Of a stretch of 64,000 nt of DNA, positions 58,901 to 64,000 are shown in pieces; positions within the stretch are counted from its first letter, which is position 1; every line of letters starts with the position of its first letter. The translations under genes were made by a program, and so were the position numbers. The notes under the pieces are model-generated. The model was not told where the DNA came from. It did not search any database and was given only the letters and a program-made list of their open reading frames with translations. Origin of the DNA: CAYTGR01 sp964437445 (GTDB taxonomy: Bacteria; Chloroflexota; Anaerolineae; B4-G1; SLSP01); assembly GCA_964437445.1 (NCBI GenBank), contig CAYTGR010000005.1, positions 62,001 to 126,000 on the forward strand. Reading direction: 5' to 3'.

Positions 58901-59030
58901 AAAGACGCGGTTCCAACGCTACCGGCCCTTTAGACGGTGGAGGAGGTCCCGCCACAGCCCATACTCCCCCCAGGAATGCCAGGGCCAGTCCCAAGGCGGA
59001 GGCCAGAGCTAAGCGAGCCAGCTTTTTCAT
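55941..59030 (-). CDS. Secreted GH113-like glycosidase with tandem carbohydrate-binding-like modules
   Basis: The 1029-residue protein has a signal peptide and the motif RLYLPLILR that recurs in secreted Chloroflexota proteins. A TIM-barrel domain of about 330 residues follows, with Glu190 (VIGTEYDSL) and Glu290 (LLAEVGYRS), the arrangement of GH113-type mannanases. At least three beta-sandwich modules follow, each with a DAFEYA or DHLEYF opening and a late RxLTLKTL or RIRLKTLT segment. It probably degrades mannan-like polysaccharide outside the cell. Its ATG is 2 nt after the stop of the preceding membrane protein gene, so it belongs to that operon. Confidence 0.8.
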   Translation of the reverse strand: MKKLARLALASALGLALAFLGGVWAVAGPPPPSKGPVALEPRLYLPLILRECASPRVNWRYRGASIAGYWGHAYAPSGNIDQMLTELQRTGINAITILATWYQEDISTTQIAPGPMTPRDEDVVALIQNAHRRGLQVVLKPHVDPGPQWRGEISPTQSAAWFATFTNDFLLHYARLAEDNDVELFVIGTEYDSLVRPPHLLHWAEVITAVRQIYHGPLTYAATENSLLHGNLPDWFWQSLDLIGLTFYHDFSMARTPTLTGTLAEWQASGVVTQLQALHTRYQRPVLLAEVGYRSIDYAGIEAWRTEGPNMLRDAQTGMVLVNPEESIAYNGVGQAVLYEALFQMLGQQPWLAGAFLWQYVPDGGCATALRGGAGNTDYSILGKPAALTVQSWFGGPGRPPPQWTAQPTVALVHTMEYTVAEQVTYSWQVSASGPVTFTVELAHPPPLSGVTRTLLVETTIPSGTGRFQQMDLYFCDGDRDWHGYAGLELWVRTEPYPGDPAGCELAVGLIDGRSQTRETWQSSQWLSLTPPADAVDGWRPVRLALRGAVLSERDPWRHPTDFVVPAWETAVDGVLDLTAVRGIRLKTLTSGEGAATCRLWLGPLRAITEAVEVITPPMPPVLDAFEYASAATAARVWQAAAIQSGTVNLLSETSKHAPNSTRSLRVTTVTPCAYPRFEQLSNYFLGGGVDLSSYTALILGIGGDGINAPPYGGELSLVLEDRDGEQWQSTRWQGRTLQGGEYIAYGLEPALWSLTSFTTTPGAKPWLHPADFVLIGAVPGGNHYLDREWIRSLTLKTLTPDESCATYPTFTVWLDMLTVSTYSVGIPEIPTLPVVDHLEYFDAYTARLIWRWAASGEMRILTSADIHAPGSAHSLHVWSQIPAGAARYAQVAHVFLAGPQDWSPYHQLRFWARTANQAPWGGELSVELVETDPATGVQEVWRNTRWFGDSTGRWITITLAAGSATPADPWDPHYADRWVVPPGGQYQDGVLDLTRITEMRLLPLTTQAAAQVGYTEWHLWVDEMTVEP

Positions 59031-59032
59031 GA

Positions 59033-60022
59033 TTATGGCACCGTGACCATGACCCGTTCAATGAGAAACTCCACGGTGCCCGTCGGTGGCGGCGTGTCAC
59101 CAGTATTAAACTCTATCCCCAACGTGATGAGCGGCGCGTGCCCGGTGCGGGTCACTGGTGCTGGCGGTAGCCCCGTCACCCATGAAACAGGGCGTAACGT
59201 ACGCCATTCACCCCAGACCAGCTCTGTCTGAGGCCGACCCGCCACCCAGTCCCACTGCGGCGCTGTCTGGAGAAAGAGCTCGGCCCGGATAGTAGCCTCT
59301 GTTAGCGTGAGCTGTTTCACCACGGCCGTCAAGGTTGCCTCAGCAGGGATTATCAACTGCGGGCAATTAGCGCCTGAGGCGTAGTACATGACCTGCCCAC
59401 GCTGCTCAGCGGCAGTCCAAAAATCTACCTGAAATTGCAACCCCTGGATTGTAGGAGTTATTGTCAACCCAAAAGCACGTTGGGTACTGGGATCACTCCG
59501 CACGCTCCAACAATGCCAGCCGGTTGCATTAGACCAGGTGTAAAGCGGGGTCAGCAGCTCGGCAGTCAGGGTCGGGGGAACCGCGAGCGTCAGCGAAGGG
59601 CGGATTGTTACTGTTGGTGACGCAGCAGGCATCATCGTCCCGGTCGGCAATACAGTGGGCGTCGATGTCTCCCAGAACCGGAAAGCCGGGAATTGCCAGA
59701 TCACTACCATCAACAGGCAGCTCGCCAGCGCCACTAATCCACCAATACCTCCCCATCCTGAGTAGTTTACAATCCAGCTAAACCATTCCCGACAACGCTG
59801 CCACAGTCGGGGCGGAGGCGGTAGAGGCACGGCTGGGTCAGGGGGTAAACAGTCTACCCTTTTCTCCAAATTTTTTACTTCTATGCGTTTTTCTTCAAGT
59901 TCTATTTGCAGTTCTGGTGGGATGGTTAAAGCTGTATAAGCGGCCGCTCGCGCTTCCAGGATTTCCAATGCCCGGCGGGCCCTTGTCAAAGCAGTACGTA
60001 AATCAACCCCGGAATCAGTCAT
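59033..60022 (-). CDS. Single-pass membrane protein with EAD-like coiled coil and extracytoplasmic beta domain
   Basis: The 329-residue protein begins with a helical coiled coil (about 5-57). It contains YTALTIPPELQIELEEKRIEVKNLEKR, similar to short N-terminal adaptor segments I recall from Chloroflexota and cyanobacterial multidomain signalling proteins. A membrane helix (about 93-112) follows, then a Thr/Pro linker and a beta-rich exterior domain of about 180 residues. ATGA overlaps the upstream stop (60019-60022), and the GH113-like gene follows after 2 nt. It may link an intracellular partner to the envelope; function is unknown. Confidence 0.68.
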   Translation of the reverse strand: MTDSGVDLRTALTRARRALEILEARAAAYTALTIPPELQIELEEKRIEVKNLEKRVDCLPPDPAVPLPPPPRLWQRCREWFSWIVNYSGWGGIGGLVALASCLLMVVIWQFPAFRFWETSTPTVLPTGTMMPAASPTVTIRPSLTLAVPPTLTAELLTPLYTWSNATGWHCWSVRSDPSTQRAFGLTITPTIQGLQFQVDFWTAAEQRGQVMYYASGANCPQLIIPAEATLTAVVKQLTLTEATIRAELFLQTAPQWDWVAGRPQTELVWGEWRTLRPVSWVTGLPPAPVTRTGHAPLITLGIEFNTGDTPPPTGTVEFLIERVMVTVP

Positions 60023-61059
60023 AACATCCCCTGGTAACGCTCCGCCGTCTCGCCCAGATCGGCGACCAGGTCCATGACCCGATGCAGGTAGGCGGACCGG
60101 GTTGGCACGCCGTATTGTTCGTAGCGCACCCGGCCGTCGGCCATGACAATATTGTTAAACGAGTGCAACTGTGACAAGCCCTCGCGCACCTGGGGCACGG
60201 ACAGCAGGGCCATGACCATCCCTGCCGGCTGTTGTTCCACAAAGCGCAAGCGGCGGGCGAGCGGATCGGCCGCCCAGGGCGCAGCCGCCGGCGGCGCGCC
60301 GGCTCCGGACAGAATCGCCACCCGGACACCGGTCAACCCGCCGAAGGCCGCCTGCACCGCCGTGTACGTGGTCATGCTGGTACGGTCATGGTGGTGAGTG
60401 GGGCTGGGAGCGTTGTAGCGGGTCACGATAAATTCGTGCCCGCGGTAAAGCCCGCGCAATTCACGGGCTCGCCGGCCGATCAGGAAGCTGAAGAGGTCAA
60501 AGGGAATCGCCACCGGCCGCAACCCGGTCTCCGCCGCCAGCGCCGCCCAGGCCCGCCGGCTCAACAATTCCCGCACCCCTATAAACCCGAAAATCGCCAG
60601 CAGGACCCAAAAAACCGGGCTGCGGAACAAGCCGGCCCAGCCGCCCCCCGACAGTGCCGGCTCCACACGGTATTGGGAGAAGTGCCAGGTTCCCTCTTGC
60701 TTACGGGCCGTGATGTAAAGCGTGGCGGCCCCTTGGGGACCGGAGATGGGAAGCTTTAAATCAGCAAACTGGCCCTCCGCATTGCTGCTCATAGACCCGG
60801 AAACCCACCAGCCCAGTTTGACCGGTGTGCCCACCAGCGCGATCACGTCAGGATCGTGCTGCGCCCGTTCCAGCGCCAGGCGGGCCGGCTCCGAGGAACG
60901 AAAAGAGAGCGGGAAGAGCGCGATCAGGCCCACGCAGAGCGCCATCGCGCCCACCACGGCCAAAACAAGCGCCACGTAACAGCCCGCGGCCAGTTTCCGC
61001 GCCGGTTGAGGAATCTGCTCTACAGCCATACCCATCGGATCAGTCGGATAAGGCTCCAT
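60019..61059 (-). CDS. Membrane protein with Coa1/DUF1783-like exterior domain
   Basis: The 346-residue protein has a first membrane helix (LAAGCYVALVLAVVGAMALCVGLIALF), an exterior Coa1-like segment (SEPARLALERAQHDPDVIALVGTPVKLGWWVSGS), a second helix pair near FWVLLAIFGFIGV, and a cytoplasmic domain of unknown fold. Coa1-type proteins assist cytochrome oxidase assembly in mitochondria; the bacterial role is unclear. The frame is open from 61095, but GGAGG with 5-nt spacing points to the ATG at 61059. It is the first gene of a three-gene overlapping operon with the coiled-coil protein and the GH113-like enzyme. Confidence 0.7.
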   Translation of the reverse strand: MEPYPTDPMGMAVEQIPQPARKLAAGCYVALVLAVVGAMALCVGLIALFPLSFRSSEPARLALERAQHDPDVIALVGTPVKLGWWVSGSMSSNAEGQFADLKLPISGPQGAATLYITARKQEGTWHFSQYRVEPALSGGGWAGLFRSPVFWVLLAIFGFIGVRELLSRRAWAALAAETGLRPVAIPFDLFSFLIGRRARELRGLYRGHEFIVTRYNAPSPTHHHDRTSMTTYTAVQAAFGGLTGVRVAILSGAGAPPAAAPWAADPLARRLRFVEQQPAGMVMALLSVPQVREGLSQLHSFNNIVMADGRVRYEQYGVPTRSAYLHRVMDLVADLGETAERYQGML

Positions 61060-61493
61060 CCAGTCCTCCTTGCCCCAGAGATTGTAGCACCCCACAAATA
61101 ACCGCCCTGGTATTATACCCGATCTCCCATGAAAGCCAGAGTTTAAGGCAGAGACACAGGGTTTTTTCTCCCCAGCGGATAGCGGACAAGGGGTCTTGGA
61201 AGCGCATGACGGTGGATGGCGGTCCCGTCATGGACAACTCCTGTTTTGTGCGGCAGGTCTCATTCCTCCCGCTGATTTTCCCGATTGCAGTTTCACCCCA
61301 CTTGTGCTACACTAAACACGAGGAATCTAACTTTACGACTTCTCCTGGCCGAGCTCAGCGTCCCTGTCTGCCCCCTCATTTTTCAGGTTGCGCTGGCTCT
61401 CGGTTCTGGTTCTGTGCCACGCACAGAATGTCCATGATCCATCCAGATGAAGGCCCTACAGTAAATCAGAAATCTACAGAAAGGAGTCAAGCC
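61060..61493. other. Intergenic region before the large secreted protein
   Basis: Apart from the promoter at 61285-61313 and the following leader of about 175 nt, nothing recognisable was found: no tRNA, no known riboswitch core and no convincing small gene. Confidence 0.4.
61285..61313 (+). promoter_or_regulatory. Extended -10 promoter for the large secreted protein
   Basis: TTGCAG at 61285-61290 and TACACT at 61308-61313 have a 17-nt spacer. TGC directly before the -10 box makes it an extended -10 element. Confidence 0.65.
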
Positions 61494-64000
61494 ATGCGAC
61501 CTAAGGAATGGTCCCTGCTTCTTTTCCTGCTCATCCTGGTGTTGTTTGCCGCCGGCACACCATCCAGCCTGGCTCAGGAGCAGCCTGCCCCCCCACCGCC
61601 GCCTGCAACCACCGGCGGCGGTGCGACCGCCGTGCTTTTGCCGTCCGAGGAAAGATTCGAAACACACACCGGGCTGGCAAAGACGTATGCCCTGCGCAGC
61701 CCCCAGGCTACCGGCGGTCCCGACGTCTACGGCTACTACTGGGACGATGCGGTTGCCCTGAACTGGATTGACGCCACGACCGGCATTGACACCAACCTGA
61801 GCGGTTCCAGCAACGGCAAGCGAACCGGACCGGTCTCCCTGCCCTTCGCCTTCAAGTACTACGAAAATACCTACAGTCAGGTCTACATCGGGGCGTCAGG
61901 GTACCTGGGGTTCAAGGATCAAACCTGGCCCTGGCAGCCCCGCGTCCCCTGGGCCGGCTTACCGAACGCCATCATCGCCCCTTACGCCACACCGCTCTCG
62001 CTGGCCACCAGCGGACCCACTAACCGGGTCTATTATACCTTCGGCGGGACCACGCCCAACCGCTATTTTGTCGTGGAGTGGTATCAGGTGCAAATTGAAG
62101 ATGAACGGTTCACGTTTGAGGTCATCCTCCACGAAAACGGCGATATCGTCTTCCAGTACCAGATTATGTCCTACACCGGCACCGATTACGCCTGTGGCGC
62201 GGCCGGCATTGAAAACACCACCGGCCTGGACGGCCTCAATTATGTAGCGTACTGTGAAATGGCCCCCTCCAACCAGGCGGTCCGTTTCTACCGGCCCGGC
62301 CCGCAGGCCCGTGTGGGAGTCTATCCGCCTTACCAGGGGAGGTTCATGCGTCCAGGTCAGACCATCGCCTTCCAGGTGCCGATCCGCAACACCGGCGAGC
62401 TTGGCAGCGACACCTACAACCTGCTCCCCGCCTCAGAATGGAACGTGGGCCTTTACACCACCGACGGTTTGACCCCCCTCGCCGATACCAACGGCGATTA
62501 CATGCCGGATACCGGTCTGATCCCCCAGGGAGCGGCCTATACCGTGACGGTCAAAGTGACTGCGCCGGCCGGTACCGTTGTGGGTGACTTCAACTGGGCG
62601 ACCCTCAACATTCTCTCCTCACGCAGTTACACAGCCACGCAGACGGTCACCTTCCAGACGGCCATTCCCGCGCCGTTTGGGCAAACGCTCCAGGACAGTG
62701 CCGATGGTGCCATGAGCTTCCAGATGGTCCAGCCTAACGCCCAGGTGTTGAAAAAGGTCACCGGCGACGCTTACGGCGGGGTAGAGCAAGCGGTGGTCAA
62801 TATTGGCGACGGATTTGCCTACTTCTGGGATCGCGGCCGGGCAGAAGGCAATGTCTATGTTTACGAGGTGGAATACACCCTGCTGGACCGGCTGGGCAAC
62901 ATCAAGCGAGGCGTTTCCCGCCTGACCAACCATACCGGTGCGACCGTTTACACTCTTGATAATGTCCCGGCCGCCGCCGTCGCCCCCAACGGCCGGATCG
63001 GTGTGACCTGGTTCCGGTATTTGTGGAACGGTAGCACCAATCAGGTGAACTACAACATCTATTTTGCCATGCTGAACCCCAACGGCGACGTAGCCTACGG
63101 GCCGGTCAATGTGACCAACAACACCGTCTGGGGGGTAGATGGCGGTCTGAACGTGCCGGCCCTGATTTGGCCGCACATCGCGGCAACGGACGACAACCGC
63201 TTCGTGTTGACCTGGGTGCGCGAACACCGGGAGACCAACGGCTATGTGGACAACATTTTCTATACCGTGCGCGATAGCGCCGGAGCTGTAATCAAGTCCG
63301 TGACCCAGCTGACCAACGACACCGCTGGCAACACCGACGCCTATCTCGGTCCCAACGTCAACCGTTTGACCGGCAACCGGGTGCTGCTCACCTATCAACG
63401 GGCCGGCGACTACGGGGACATCTATTACACCGTACTGAATACCAACGGCAATGTAACGGTGCCGTCAACTAACCTGACGAACGACGGCAGCGAGGTTTGG
63501 GACTGGGGTGAACCCGACGCGGTAGAGATCAAGGACTTCAACATCGCGGTAGTCTGGCGCGCCTACGAAGCCGACAAACCCATCCTGCGTTACCTGGTCA
63601 TGGATAGTGGCTACCAGCCGCTCATCAGCCCGACGTCGTTGAGCGACCCGGCCGCGGCTACCGGCGACGCCCGCGTGTCGGCAACCACCGACAGCGCGGG
63701 CCACGCGATCTTCACCTGGATGGATTTTGATGCGACGTTCCGCCGCTACCTCCACTACGCTCTGATCGAAAACAATGGCTCCATTCTGACCCCGCCGATG
63801 ATCTTCTACACCAGCCGTGGGAGCGACACCCAAGTGGAGACCGCTTTCACCGGCTACGGCAACGCCCCTTACCAGCCCGACACCTACGAACCGAACGATA
63901 CCTGGCAGCAGGCCTATCCCATCGTCGCCGGGTCAGTCTACACCAGCTTCATTGGGTTTGATCAGGACCTGGACTGGTATAAGCTGGAGGTGACATCGCC
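61494..64000 (+). CDS. Large secreted protein with beta-propeller-like repeats and PPC-type domain (partial, runs off the window)
   Basis: The frame is open from the ATG at 61494 (AAGGAG upstream) for at least 835 codons without a stop. A signal peptide (LLLFLLILVLFAAG to SSLAQ) is followed by a GEVED-like beta domain (NTYSQVYIGASGYLGF, ENGDIVFQYQ, AAGIENTTG). A stretch of repeated blades follows, with motifs of the form VTNNTV, LTNDTAG and LTNDGSEV, each preceded by YxVxNxNGxV or IxYxVRDSAG. The last visible segment, YEPNDTWQQAYPI to DQDLDWYKLEV, is a bacterial pre-peptidase C-terminal (PPC) domain start. It is probably extracellular; the C terminus and any anchor are beyond the window. Confidence 0.82.
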   Translation, partial: MRPKEWSLLLFLLILVLFAAGTPSSLAQEQPAPPPPPATTGGGATAVLLPSEERFETHTGLAKTYALRSPQATGGPDVYGYYWDDAVALNWIDATTGIDTNLSGSSNGKRTGPVSLPFAFKYYENTYSQVYIGASGYLGFKDQTWPWQPRVPWAGLPNAIIAPYATPLSLATSGPTNRVYYTFGGTTPNRYFVVEWYQVQIEDERFTFEVILHENGDIVFQYQIMSYTGTDYACGAAGIENTTGLDGLNYVAYCEMAPSNQAVRFYRPGPQARVGVYPPYQGRFMRPGQTIAFQVPIRNTGELGSDTYNLLPASEWNVGLYTTDGLTPLADTNGDYMPDTGLIPQGAAYTVTVKVTAPAGTVVGDFNWATLNILSSRSYTATQTVTFQTAIPAPFGQTLQDSADGAMSFQMVQPNAQVLKKVTGDAYGGVEQAVVNIGDGFAYFWDRGRAEGNVYVYEVEYTLLDRLGNIKRGVSRLTNHTGATVYTLDNVPAAAVAPNGRIGVTWFRYLWNGSTNQVNYNIYFAMLNPNGDVAYGPVNVTNNTVWGVDGGLNVPALIWPHIAATDDNRFVLTWVREHRETNGYVDNIFYTVRDSAGAVIKSVTQLTNDTAGNTDAYLGPNVNRLTGNRVLLTYQRAGDYGDIYYTVLNTNGNVTVPSTNLTNDGSEVWDWGEPDAVEIKDFNIAVVWRAYEADKPILRYLVMDSGYQPLISPTSLSDPAAATGDARVSATTDSAGHAIFTWMDFDATFRRYLHYALIENNGSILTPPMIFYTSRGSDTQVETAFTGYGNAPYQPDTYEPNDTWQQAYPIVAGSVYTSFIGFDQDLDWYKLEVTS

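Overview
The window is a high-GC bacterial chromosome segment from a metagenome-type assembly; a run of 100 Ns sits at 19920-20019. The gene set points to the Chloroflexota, probably Anaerolineae. It has many secreted proteins with one lipobox or C-terminal membrane anchor, short motifs such as YLPLI and YFPIVARN, PspC/LiaF envelope-stress proteins, several GAF histidine kinases, tungsten-type aldehyde oxidoreductases, and intergenic DNA built from tandem 7-nt words. The lineage is inferred from protein character, since no rRNA or tRNA gene was found.

Layout. 1-9740: a partial HD-domain gene, an M50 protease, gatC-gatA, a sugar nucleotidyltransferase, an aminotransferase, gatB, glutamate dehydrogenase, and a duplicated surface protein flanked by two hairpins with the same core. 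9827-13563 (minus): a baeRF-type release-factor-like protein and the xpt-guaA purine salvage operon. 13863-30201 (plus): a long metabolic block with an Lrp regulator, a tungsten aldehyde:ferredoxin oxidoreductase (AOR) with its polyferredoxin, a GT39 glycosyltransferase, putrescine aminotransferase, SSS and APC transporters, a saccharopine-dehydrogenase-like enzyme, a GABA-type aminotransferase, a small nucleotidyltransferase pair, and a second AOR. Together these could oxidise putrescine to succinate by way of GABA, with ferredoxin-linked AORs in place of NAD-dependent aldehyde dehydrogenases.

30356-33540: an AlaX editing protein, a secreted SGNH-like protein and Hsp20. 33741-40442: a tight operon of deoxynucleoside kinase, histidine kinase, deoxynucleoside kinase, histidine kinase and AlaX-L. 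40633-44150 (minus): a three-gene block (GH5-like lipoprotein, TetR, lipoprotein hydrolase). It is followed by a diverged fragment of an alaX-L 3' end, which suggests a replacement or insertion scar.

44469-49180 (minus): LiaF-like and PspC membrane proteins and two related secreted proteins. 49395-51247: a shortened, frameshifted kdpD and a wrecked kdpE. 51226-61059 (minus): a BaiN-like flavoprotein, cupin, serpin lipoprotein, XdhC, and an operon with a Coa1-like protein, a coiled-coil membrane protein and a GH113-like secreted glycosidase. 61494-64000: the start of a large secreted protein that runs off the window.

Two repeat classes run through the intergenic DNA. One is a set of heptamer-word inverted repeats, different at each locus; one copy lies in frame inside the glycosyltransferase. 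The other is a short palindrome family close to CAAACTT-AGTTTG. No CRISPR array, insertion sequence, tRNA or rRNA was seen.
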